This document shows positions 8,494 through 15,888 of a stretch of 64,000 bases of DNA, piece after piece (positions within the stretch are counted from its first letter, which is position 1; the number at the start of each line of letters is the position of its first letter). The stretch lies in NCBI GenBank assembly GCA_963747425.1, contig CAVVFJ010000008.1, positions 124,001 to 188,000 of the forward strand, written 5' to 3'. The stretch comes from DASUPK01 sp963747425. GTDB taxonomy: Bacteria > Actinomycetota > Thermoleophilia > Solirubrobacterales > 70-9. The translations under genes and the position numbers were made by a program. Below the pieces are notes generated by a model. The model saw only the letters and a list, made by a program, of their open reading frames with translations, was not told where the DNA came from and did not search any database.

Positions 8494-9158
8494 CCCCGTT
8501 CAGCGCCCTCCTGCGCAAGGACCTGCGGGTCGAGCTCCGCACCCTCCGCTCGCTGCCCGCGATGGCGCTCTTCGCCGTCTCCGCCTTCGTCATCTTCCGG
8601 TTCGGGCTCGACCGCACCTCGCTCGACGGGGAGCTCGCGGCCGGCGTATTGGTGCCGACGCTCCTGTTCGCCGCGCTGCTCGCGATCAACCGCCTGTTCG
8701 TCGCCGAGCGCGAGGAGGGCGGCTTCGACCTGATCCGCCTGGCGCCGATAGATCGCACCGTCCTGTTCGCCGCGAAGGCGAGCGCGCTGGTGATCTACCT
8801 CGTCGTCCTGGAGCTGGTGGCGGTGCCGATCTTCGCCCTCTTCTTCCTCGACTCCGCCTCCGGGCTGATCCCGTTCGCCCTCATCCTCCTGCTGACCAAC
8901 GTCGGGCTGGCGGCGACGGGGACGGTGATCTCGACGATCGCGACGATGTCGAGCGCGCGGGACCTGCTCGCCCCCCTGATCCTGCTGCCGCTGCTGATCC
9001 CGCTGGTGATCGCCGCGGCGGGCGCAGGCGAGCACCTGCTGGCGTCGTCAGGGCCCGACTATGGGCGCTTCGGCACGTGGCTGGGATTGCTCGGCCTCTA
9101 CGATCTGATCTTCCTCCTGGTCGGCTACGCGACCTTCGACTTCCTGCTCGAGGACTGA
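8490..9158 (+). CDS. ccmB: heme exporter membrane protein CcmB
   Basis: A 222-residue polytopic membrane protein, of the length expected for CcmB. It starts with an amphipathic ALLRKDLRVELRTLRSL segment typical of the family and has about six hydrophobic helices. The first loop carries FVAEREEGGFDLIRLAPIDRTVLFAAK, the usual conserved cytoplasmic segment. With CcmA it forms the ABC unit of the heme-handling complex. ATGA overlap with ccmA. Confidence 0.88.
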   Translation: MTPFSALLRKDLRVELRTLRSLPAMALFAVSAFVIFRFGLDRTSLDGELAAGVLVPTLLFAALLAINRLFVAEREEGGFDLIRLAPIDRTVLFAAKASALVIYLVVLELVAVPIFALFFLDSASGLIPFALILLLTNVGLAATGTVISTIATMSSARDLLAPLILLPLLIPLVIAAAGAGEHLLASSGPDYGRFGTWLGLLGLYDLIFLLVGYATFDFLLED

Positions 9159-9175
9159 CCCGAGGAGCACTCCAA

Positions 9176-9871
9176 ATGGCCAGCGCGCTCCACTCGATAA
9201 CGCTTCGCCGCCTCGCGGTCGCCACGGTGATCGTGATGGGAGCGGGCTATGCGCTGGCATTCCTCTACGCACCGGAGGACGCAACCGAGGGCTTCGCTCA
9301 GAAGATCTTCTACCTGCACGTGCCGCTGGCCACCGTCTCGCTGGTCGGCTTCATGGTCGCCGCGGTGCACGCGATCCGCCACCTGCGGACCGGCGATCGG
9401 AAGCACGACGCCCGCGCCTACGTCTCGATCCACATCTCGGTGATCTTCGGATTGGCAGTGCTGCTCACCGGCGCGATCTGGGCGAAGAGCCAGTGGGGCG
9501 TCTGGTGGGAGTGGAGGGAGCCGACCCTGGTCAGCTTCCTGATCGTCTTCCTGCTCTACGCCACCTACTACCCCCTGCGCTACTCGATCGAGGACCAGGA
9601 CCGCCAGGCGCGCTACTCGTCTGTCTTCGCGATCACGGCGGGGGCCTTCGTCCCACTCAACTTCCTCGCGGTGCGGCTGGCGCAGCCCTACATACACCCA
9701 CGGACCTTCTCGTCGTCCGGCGGCCTGCCCGACTCGATGCTCTTCGCCTTCCTCGTCTGCATGGTCGGCATCGCGCTGCTCTGGGCGACGCTGGTCTGGT
9801 TCGAGCTCGATGCGAAGGCGGCCTCGGGGAACCTGAAGCGGATCCGCAGAGCCCTCGAGGCCACGACATGA
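9176..9871 (+). CDS. ccmC: cytochrome c maturation protein CcmC
   Basis: A 231-residue heme-handling membrane protein. The Trp-rich heme-binding loop is SQWGVWWEWREPTLVSF, and candidate heme-ligand histidines are in FYLHVPLATVS and VSIHISVIFGL. Six hydrophobic helices are visible. An upstream in-frame extension is possible, but GAGGAG at 9162-9167 sits 8 bp before the ATG at 9176, so that start is chosen. It lies 17 bp after ccmB and overlaps ccmD by ATGA. CcmC delivers heme to CcmE; no ccmE is in this window. Confidence 0.92.
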   Translation: MASALHSITLRRLAVATVIVMGAGYALAFLYAPEDATEGFAQKIFYLHVPLATVSLVGFMVAAVHAIRHLRTGDRKHDARAYVSIHISVIFGLAVLLTGAIWAKSQWGVWWEWREPTLVSFLIVFLLYATYYPLRYSIEDQDRQARYSSVFAITAGAFVPLNFLAVRLAQPYIHPRTFSSSGGLPDSMLFAFLVCMVGIALLWATLVWFELDAKAASGNLKRIRRALEATT

Positions 9872-10110
9872 CCCCGCTGCTCGCAATCGAGAACGGGGGC
9901 TACGTCGGCGGCGCCTACGTCGTCTTCCTGCTGCTGCTCCTGATCTACGTGGCGATCATGGCCGGCAAGCTGCAGCGGATCCAACGGGACCTGAGCTCGC
10001 TCGCCGACCTCGCCGACCGGTCTCAGGGCCAGAGCGGGGAGCGCGGTGTCGGGCCGATCCGCGGCCGCGAGGAGGAGATCGAGGCCGTCCGCCAGGGAGG
10101 TCGCGGATGA
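9868..10110 (+). CDS. ccmD: CcmD-like single-span membrane protein
   Basis: An 80-residue protein with one transmembrane helix (VGGAYVVFLLLLLIYVAIM, about residues 13-31), then a charged cytoplasmic helix beginning KLQRIQRDLSSLADLA. Size, topology and position directly after ccmC match CcmD, the small factor that stabilises the CcmC complex; sequence alone would not identify it. The C-terminal tail is longer than in typical proteobacterial CcmD. The start and stop codons overlap both neighbours by 4 bp. Confidence 0.7.
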   Translation: MTPLLAIENGGYVGGAYVVFLLLLLIYVAIMAGKLQRIQRDLSSLADLADRSQGQSGERGVGPIRGREEEIEAVRQGGRG

Positions 10111-11450
10111 GCGGCCTGCTGGCGCTCGGCGTCTCCCACCGCACGGCGCCGCTGGCGCTGCGGGAGCAGCTCGCCCTCACGGAGGGGCGAGCCGCCGGTG
10201 TGCTGAACGCGCTCGTCACGGAGGACCCGATCAGCGAGGCGGCTGCGCTGTCAACCTGCAACCGCACCGAGCTCTACCTGGTCGCCACCGACTCTGTCGA
10301 GGCCGAGGCCGCAGGGCTCGGGGTTCTGGCCCGGGAGGCCGGAATCCGGCCCACCGAGCTGCTCGGCCCCCTCTACTCCCTCCGTGGCGCTGAGGCCGCC
10401 AGGCACCTCTACCGGGTGACCGCCGGGCTCGAGTCCATGATCGTCGGCGAGGCCGAGATCCAGGGGCAGGTCAAGCGGGGCTACGAGCTGGCGCTGGTGG
10501 AGGGCGCGACCGGCCCGATCCTCAACCGGATGTTCCGCGGCGCGCTCGCCGCGGGCAAGCGGGCGCGCACCGAAACGGCCGTTGGCGAGAAGGGCGTCTC
10601 GATTCCGTCGGTCGCCGTCGAGCTGGCGCAGCGCAACCTCGGCGACCTGAGCGCCCGGCGCGTGCTGCTGATCGGCGCCGGTGAGACCTCCGAGCTCACC
10701 GCCCGAGCGCTCGCCGCCCGCGGCTCGGACGCCGTCTTCATCGCCAACCGCGGCTACAAGCGCGCGATCTCGCTGGCTGAGAAGTTCGGGGGCCGCGCCG
10801 TCCGGATCGACGAGCTCCCCGCCCAGCTTTCGAGCGCGGACATCGTCGTCTCCGCAACCAACTCGCCCCACCACCTGATCGAGCGGTCCGAGCTCGGGGT
10901 GATCATGGACCAGCGCGACGGGGCGCCCCTGCTCCTGATCGACCTCGCCGTGCCGCGCGACATCGACCCGGAGTGCCGCGAGATCGAGGGCGTGAGCCTC
11001 TTCGACGTCGACGAGGTGCAGGCGATCGTCGAGCAGAACGCCTCGGGCCGCGAGGCGGAGGCCCGCCATGCGGGCGGCATCCTGGACTCCGAGCTGAGCC
11101 GCTTCGAGCGCTGGCTGGGCGCCCAGGAGGTGATGCCCACCGTCGCGGCGCTCCGTGAGCGGGCCGACTCGATTGTCGCCCAGGTCCTCTCCGAGAACGC
11201 CACCAGGTGGGAGAGCCTCTCCGCCACCGATCGCGAGCGGGTCGAGCAGCTGGCCCGGGCGATCGCCAACCGGCTGCTGCACGAGCCCACCGTGAGGATC
11301 AAGGGAATCGCCGACCGCGAGGACGCCTACCTGCAGGTCAGCGCGCTCCGCGAGCTCTTCGGGCTCGACGCCGGCACCGAGCCGGAGGCCCCGGAGGGCG
11401 CCGACGTCGCCGACCTCGACGAGAGGCGTCGCCGAAGCGAACGTGGCTGA
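10107..11450 (+). CDS. hemA: glutamyl-tRNA reductase
   Basis: A 447-residue enzyme that reduces glutamyl-tRNA to glutamate-1-semialdehyde, the first committed step of C5 tetrapyrrole synthesis. Diagnostic segments: GVSHRTAPLALREQLAL, the catalytic Cys in LSTCNRTELYLV, VTAGLESMIVGEAEIQGQVKRGYE, and the NADPH-binding VLLIGAGETSELTARALAARG. The C-terminal dimerisation helix is intact. It overlaps ccmD by 4 bp and hemC by 8 bp, so heme synthesis and heme handling are one transcription unit here. Confidence 0.97.
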   Translation: MSGLLALGVSHRTAPLALREQLALTEGRAAGVLNALVTEDPISEAAALSTCNRTELYLVATDSVEAEAAGLGVLAREAGIRPTELLGPLYSLRGAEAARHLYRVTAGLESMIVGEAEIQGQVKRGYELALVEGATGPILNRMFRGALAAGKRARTETAVGEKGVSIPSVAVELAQRNLGDLSARRVLLIGAGETSELTARALAARGSDAVFIANRGYKRAISLAEKFGGRAVRIDELPAQLSSADIVVSATNSPHHLIERSELGVIMDQRDGAPLLLIDLAVPRDIDPECREIEGVSLFDVDEVQAIVEQNASGREAEARHAGGILDSELSRFERWLGAQEVMPTVAALRERADSIVAQVLSENATRWESLSATDRERVEQLARAIANRLLHEPTVRIKGIADREDAYLQVSALRELFGLDAGTEPEAPEGADVADLDERRRRSERG

Positions 11451-12381
11451 GCCAGCGCTTCGGCTCGGGACGCGCGGCAGCGCGCTGGCGCTCGCGCAGG
11501 CGAAGATCGTCGCCAAGCAGCTCGGGGGTGCGGAGATCGTGCCGATCAAGACCTCCGGCCCTCATCAAACGGGTCGCGCTGACGCGCGCCCTCGCATTAC
11601 GGCTGGCGGCGACAAGGCCCGCTTCGTCAGCGCGATCGAGCAGGCGCTGCTGATCGGAGAGGTCGACCTCGGCGTCCATTCCGCCAAGGACCTGCCGACC
11701 GAGCTTCCCGATGGCCTCGAGATCGCCGGCGTGCCCGCGAGGGAGGATCCGCGCGATGCCTACGTTGGCCATGTCGACTCGCTGGGCGAGTGTCCTCCGG
11801 GGTCGAGAATCGGCACCTCCAGTCTGCGGCGCCGCGCCCAGATCCTCGCCCGGCGGCCTGACCTGGAGGTCGTCGAGATTCGCGGCAACGTCGACACCCG
11901 GCTCGACCGGCTGGAGGCGGGCGACTTCGACGGCCTGGTGCTGGCCGCAGCCGGCCTGCACCGGCTCGGCCGCGCCGAGGAGATGGCCTTCCCTATCGAG
12001 CCCGACGAGGTGATCCCCGCTCCCGGCCAGGGCGCGCTGGTGATCGAGGCTCGGCACTCCGAGGACCGCCCGGTCACCGCCGCCGAGTCGATCACCGATC
12101 GGGGCGCGCTGGGCACGCTCACCGCGGAGCGAGCCCTGGTCGCGGCTCTCGACGCCAGCTGCAACACGCCGCTGGGGGCGATCGCAACCCTCGAGGGTGG
12201 CGGGCTCATGCGCCTGCGCGCCTTCTGCGGGCTGCCCGACGGCAGTGAGTGGCTGCGTGACGAGATGGAGGTGGACGCGTCCGACCCCGAGGGCCTCGGC
12301 GGCGCCCTGGCGGAGAGGATGAAGGCCGCGGGAGCCGACGAGATTTTGAAGCGCGCCGAGCAGATGGCGGTCGTGACGTGA
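11443..12381 (+). CDS. hemC: porphobilinogen deaminase with an in-frame palindromic insert
   Basis: A 312-residue hydroxymethylbilane synthase. LGTRGSALALAQAK opens the protein. HSAKDLPTELPDGL, GTSSLRRRAQIL, EIRGNVDTRLDRL, the ASCNTPLGA cofactor-attachment Cys and PAPGQGALVIEAR follow. Between KTSG and the GGDKARF segment, where the family has a short loop, this protein has residues 41-52 (HQTGRADARPRI) encoded exactly by a 36-bp palindromic element at 11563-11598. All catalytic motifs are otherwise intact, so the enzyme is probably active with the insert in a surface loop. GTG start inside the end of hemA; 4-bp overlap with the next gene. Confidence 0.95.
   Translation: MAEPALRLGTRGSALALAQAKIVAKQLGGAEIVPIKTSGPHQTGRADARPRITAGGDKARFVSAIEQALLIGEVDLGVHSAKDLPTELPDGLEIAGVPAREDPRDAYVGHVDSLGECPPGSRIGTSSLRRRAQILARRPDLEVVEIRGNVDTRLDRLEAGDFDGLVLAAAGLHRLGRAEEMAFPIEPDEVIPAPGQGALVIEARHSEDRPVTAAESITDRGALGTLTAERALVAALDASCNTPLGAIATLEGGGLMRLRAFCGLPDGSEWLRDEMEVDASDPEGLGGALAERMKAAGADEILKRAEQMAVVT
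11563..11598 (+). repeat. palindromic element, copy 1 (inside hemC)
   Basis: Flank CATCAAAC, then GGG, bulged T, stem CGCGC, loop TGAC, stem GCGCG, CCC and flank TCGCATT. It is 36 bp and starts on a codon boundary, adding exactly 12 codons to hemC. Same plan as the five other copies in this window. Confidence 0.85.
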
Positions 12382-13883
12382 GCGACGGCCCCGGGATCGT
12401 CTTTCTGGTGGGCGCAGGGCCCGGTGACCCGGGCCTGATGACCACCCGTTCCCTCGAGCTGATCGTCGCGGCCGACGTGATCGTCCACGACCGCCTGATC
12501 CCGGACGAAGCCCTGGCGGTCGCCAGGCCGGACGCCGAGCTGATTTACGTCGGCAAGGAGCCGGGCGCGGCCAGCGTCCCCCAGGAGGGGATCGCGGAGC
12601 TGCTGATCGATCGCGCCCGCCAGGGCAAGCTCGTCGTCCGCCTCAAGGGCGGCGACCCCTTCGTCTTCGGGCGGGGCGGCGAGGAGGCGGAGGCCCTGGC
12701 TGACGCGGAAATCCCGTTCGAGGTCGTCCCCGGCATCACCGCGGGGATCGCCGCGCCCGCCTACGCGGGGATTCCGGTGACCCACCGCGACGAGGCGTCA
12801 GCGGTCGCCTTCGTCACGGGTCACGAGGATCCCGACAAGGAGGACTCGGCGCTCGACTACGAGGCGCTCGCCAGGTTCCCGGGAACGCTCGTCTTCTACA
12901 TGGGCGTCAAGGCCCTGCCGCGGATCGCGGAGAGCCTGATCGCCGCCGGTCGCGACGCATCGGAGCCGGCGGCCGTGGTGGAGCGCGGCACGCTCCCAGG
13001 ACAGCGCACCGTCGCCTCCACCCTCGACGGCATCGCCTCCGCCGCCGAGGAAGCCGGGATTCGGCCGCCGTCCGTGACGGTTGTCGGCCCGGTCGCCGCG
13101 CACAGGGAGCGGATCGCCTGGCTCGAGCGGCGGCCGCTGCACGGCAAGAAGGTCGTCGTCACCCGGGCCCGCGCGCAGGCGAGCGAGCTGGCCCGCCGGC
13201 TCGACGCCCTGGGGGCCGAGTCGGTCGAGCTGCCGGCGATCCGGATCGAGCCGCGCATCGACTCCAAGGAGGTCCGACTCGCGGTGGAGTCCCTCCACAG
13301 CTACGCGCTCGTCTGCCTGACCAGCACCAACGGGGTAGGCCTGCTGTTCGAGGCGATGGCGGCCGAGGGCCGGGACGCGCGGGCCCTCGCCAACGCGAGC
13401 GTGGCGGCGATCGGGTCCGGGACCGAGGCCGCGCTCGCGGCCCACGGCGTCCTGGCCGACATCGTTCCCGAGCGCTTCGTCGCGGAGGAATTGGTCGAGG
13501 AGCTGAACAAGCTCGAGCTGGAGGGCAAGCCCGTGCTGGTCGCGCGCGCTGCGGAAGGGCGGGAGGTCCTCCCAGAGGCGCTGCGCAAGCGGGGTGCGAA
13601 GGTCGACGTGGTGACGCTCTACGAGACCGTCGCTGAGGCCCCCGACCCCGAGGCGCTGGAGCGCGCCCGCGACGCCGACTTCATCACCTTCACCTCCTCC
13701 TCCACGGTCCGCAACTTCATGGAGGCGAGCTCCAACGGGATTCCCGAGGGCGCCAAGGTCGTCTCGATCGGCCCCGTCACGAGCGAGGCCGCCCGGGAGG
13801 CGGGGCTCACCGTCGACGTGGAGGCCGAGCGCCACGACATCGCCGGGCTGGTCGAGGCGCTGCTGGCCGCGACGGCGGACTAG
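12378..13883 (+). CDS. cobA-hemD: uroporphyrinogen-III C-methyltransferase / uroporphyrinogen-III synthase fusion (CobA-HemD)
   Basis: A 501-residue two-domain enzyme. Residues 1-245 are a SUMT/CobA methylase: VGAGPGDPGLMTTRSLELI, VRLKGGDPFVFGRGGEEAEAL, VVPGITAGIAAPAYAGIPVTHR. It makes precorrin-2 for siroheme or cobalamin. Residues from about 250 are a HemD domain (KKVVVTRARAQASELARRLDALGAES, FTSSSTVRNFMEA) that cyclises hydroxymethylbilane to uroporphyrinogen III. The fusion is common in Gram-positive bacteria. It overlaps hemC by 4 bp. hemB and hemL are not in the window. Confidence 0.95.
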   Translation: MSDGPGIVFLVGAGPGDPGLMTTRSLELIVAADVIVHDRLIPDEALAVARPDAELIYVGKEPGAASVPQEGIAELLIDRARQGKLVVRLKGGDPFVFGRGGEEAEALADAEIPFEVVPGITAGIAAPAYAGIPVTHRDEASAVAFVTGHEDPDKEDSALDYEALARFPGTLVFYMGVKALPRIAESLIAAGRDASEPAAVVERGTLPGQRTVASTLDGIASAAEEAGIRPPSVTVVGPVAAHRERIAWLERRPLHGKKVVVTRARAQASELARRLDALGAESVELPAIRIEPRIDSKEVRLAVESLHSYALVCLTSTNGVGLLFEAMAAEGRDARALANASVAAIGSGTEAALAAHGVLADIVPERFVAEELVEELNKLELEGKPVLVARAAEGREVLPEALRKRGAKVDVVTLYETVAEAPDPEALERARDADFITFTSSSTVRNFMEASSNGIPEGAKVVSIGPVTSEAAREAGLTVDVEAERHDIAGLVEALLAATAD

Positions 13884-13896
13884 TCGTCCGCGGAAA

Positions 13897-13902
13897 TAGG
13901 AT
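13897..13902 (+). promoter_or_regulatory. candidate -10 box of the SAM hydrolase gene
   Basis: TAGGAT ends 6 bp before the GTG at 13909, so the transcript would begin at the start codon. It marks a possible promoter after the ccm-hem operon. Confidence 0.35.
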
Positions 13903-13908
13903 CCGGAC

Positions 13909-14721
13909 GTGGCGACTCCGCGGCCGATCACCTTTCTCTCCGACTACGGATACGAGGATGAGTTCGCCGGCGTCTGCCGGGCCGTGATCTCGCAGATCGC
14001 CCCCGGCGCGCCGCTGATCGACCTCACCCACGGGATCGCTCGCCAGGACATTCGCCAGGGCGCCATCGCGCTCGCCAACGCCCTGCCCTCCTGCCCGCCG
14101 GGGGTCCACCTGGCGGTGGTGGACCCGGGAGTCGGCTCCGCCAGGCGGGCGGTTGCGGTCTCCGCGGCCGAGGACCGGTTTCTCGTCGGCCCCGACAACG
14201 GGGTGCTCACCCGGGCTCTCGACCGGCTCGGAGGCGCCCTCGAGGCGGTCGAGCTCTCGCGCTCGCCGTTTCGGCTCGAGCCGGTCTCGGCGACCTTTCA
14301 CGGCCGCGACCTGTTCGCCCCCGTTGCGGCGCATCTCTCCCTCGGCGCGCGACTCGGCGAGGCCGGGGATTCGATCGATCCGGGCTCCCTCGCCGCGCTC
14401 GACCTGCCGACGCCGCGGATCTCGGGGGGCGAGGTCGTGGCCCACGCGATCCACGAGGACGGCTACGGCAACGTGACGCTCGACGTCGACTCCTCGATGC
14501 TCGCCGACGGCCCCATCCGGCCGGGAGACGCCCTGGAGGTTCGCGCGCCCGATGGCCGCTTCGAGGCTGTCTGGGCGCGCACCTTCGCGGACGTGGGCCC
14601 CGCCGACGTGCTGCTCTTCGAGGACTCCTCGGGGGCCCTCGCCCTGGCCGTCAGCGGCGGCAGCGCCGCCGGGCTCATGGACCTGAGACCGGACAGCGAG
14701 GTCACGCTGCGACCGCTGTGA
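13909..14721 (+). CDS. S-adenosyl-L-methionine hydrolase (adenosine-forming), DUF62 family
   Basis: A 270-residue protein of the SAM hydroxide adenosyltransferase family, which splits SAM to adenosine and methionine using an activated water. Motifs: ITFLSDYGYEDEFAGVCRAVI at the N-terminus, DLTHGI, VVDPGVGSARRAV, VGPDNGVLT and ATFHGRDLFAPVAAHLS. The C-terminal domain carries DGYGNVTLDVD. The residues are of the hydrolase type rather than fluorinase or chlorinase as far as I can judge. It overlaps birA by 4 bp (GTGA). Confidence 0.9.
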   Translation: MATPRPITFLSDYGYEDEFAGVCRAVISQIAPGAPLIDLTHGIARQDIRQGAIALANALPSCPPGVHLAVVDPGVGSARRAVAVSAAEDRFLVGPDNGVLTRALDRLGGALEAVELSRSPFRLEPVSATFHGRDLFAPVAAHLSLGARLGEAGDSIDPGSLAALDLPTPRISGGEVVAHAIHEDGYGNVTLDVDSSMLADGPIRPGDALEVRAPDGRFEAVWARTFADVGPADVLLFEDSSGALALAVSGGSAAGLMDLRPDSEVTLRPL

Positions 14722-15452
14722 TCGGAAACCCGCACCGGCACCACCGCCGCACCGACTCGACCAACGAGCGCGCGAAGGAGATGGCGACCGAGGGCGCTCC
14801 GGGTGGGCTGGTGGTGACGGCGACCGAGCAGACGGCCGGGCGCGGGCGCCGGGGCACTGCCTGGTTCGCGCCGCCGGGGTCGTGCCTGCTCTATTCGGCG
14901 TTGCTGCGCCCGTTCGCTGCGGACCGGTCGGCGCTGCTGCCGCTGGCCGTCCCGCTCGCGGTCTGCGAAGCGGCGGAGAGGGTGGCGCCCGTTCGCTGTC
15001 AGCTCAAGTGGCCGAACGACGTCTGGGTCGACGAGCGCAAGGTGGCGGGGGTGCTCGTCGAGGCGCGGCCTGACGAGGGCTGGGCGGTGGTCGGAGTGGG
15101 CCTCAACGTGGCGATCGCCGAGGAGGATTTCCCGCCCGAGCTGCGTGAGACGGCGGTCTCCCTGCTGCCCACCGAGGCCGAGGGCGGGCTGCCAGCCGGC
15201 GGGGCGCCGAGCGTTCGGGCGGCGCTTGGAGCGCTCAACGACGCCCTGGGGCGCTGGACCCTGGCGCCCGACGAGGAGATCCTGAGCGCCTACCGGGCCC
15301 GCGACGCGCTCTGCGGCAGGCGGATCTCGTGGGAGGGCGGCGAGGGCGTCGCCGAGGAGATCGACGAGCGCGGCCACCTGGTGGTCGAGCAGGACGACGG
15401 GGAGCGAGTCTCACTCGGTGCCGGCGAGGTCCACCTCGCCATCGAGCCCTAG
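14718..15452 (+). CDS. birA: biotin--[acetyl-CoA-carboxylase] ligase
   Basis: A 244-residue biotin protein ligase of the catalytic-only type, without the N-terminal DNA-binding domain of bifunctional BirA. Visible motifs: TDSTNERAKEMA, the biotin/ATP loop TAGRGRRGTAWFAPPGS, LKWPNDVWVDERKVAGVLVEA, VVGVGLNVAI, and a C-terminal SH3-like segment (EIDERGHLVVEQDDGERVSLGAGEVHL). It attaches biotin to carboxyl-carrier proteins. GTG start overlaps the preceding gene. Its stop is 3 bp from the stop of the convergent thioesterase gene. Confidence 0.93.
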   Translation: MIGNPHRHHRRTDSTNERAKEMATEGAPGGLVVTATEQTAGRGRRGTAWFAPPGSCLLYSALLRPFAADRSALLPLAVPLAVCEAAERVAPVRCQLKWPNDVWVDERKVAGVLVEARPDEGWAVVGVGLNVAIAEEDFPPELRETAVSLLPTEAEGGLPAGGAPSVRAALGALNDALGRWTLAPDEEILSAYRARDALCGRRISWEGGEGVAEEIDERGHLVVEQDDGERVSLGAGEVHLAIEP

Positions 15453-15455
15453 AGC

Positions 15456-15884
15456 TCAGCCCTGCGGCTTGCGGATCGCGGCGGTGGCCGTTGCGCTCGC
15501 GACGACCTCGCCATCGGCGTCACGCAGCTCGCCGGCCAGGAAGGCGACGTCCCTGCCGCGGCGGACGATTCGGCCGTGACCGCGAAGCTCGCCCGGCTTC
15601 GCCGCTTTCAGGAACTGGACGTGCAGGTCGGTGGTCGGGGCCCATTCGCCGTCGCCGAGAGTCGCAACCAGCGCAGGGCCGAGCGTGTCGTCGAGCATCG
15701 CCGCCAAGAATCCTCCCTGGACCGTCCCGGCGGGGTTGAGGAACTGATCCGAGGCGGTGAAGGCGACCTCGATCGTCCCCTCGTCGGGATCGATCTCGAC
15801 CAGCTTCCAACCCAGCAGGACGGCTGCCGGCGGCGGGTCCGCCCGTCCCTCCATCACGTCCCAGAATGGCCCCTGCCGAGCCAT
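15456..15884 (-). CDS. PaaI-type hotdog-fold acyl-CoA thioesterase
   Basis: A 142-residue single hotdog domain. The family pattern is FLNPAGTVQGGFLAAMLDDTLGPAL, where the Asp of AMLDD is the usual catalytic acid; the more common HGG is QGG here. TTDLHVQFLKAAKPGELRGHGRIVRRGRDVAFLAGEL completes the fold. The exact acyl-CoA substrate is unknown. The gene starts 4 bp before the stop of the helicase gene ends, so it probably follows it in an operon. Confidence 0.85.
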   Translation of the reverse strand: MARQGPFWDVMEGRADPPPAAVLLGWKLVEIDPDEGTIEVAFTASDQFLNPAGTVQGGFLAAMLDDTLGPALVATLGDGEWAPTTDLHVQFLKAAKPGELRGHGRIVRRGRDVAFLAGELRDADGEVVASATATAAIRKPQG

Positions 15885-15888
15885 GAAC

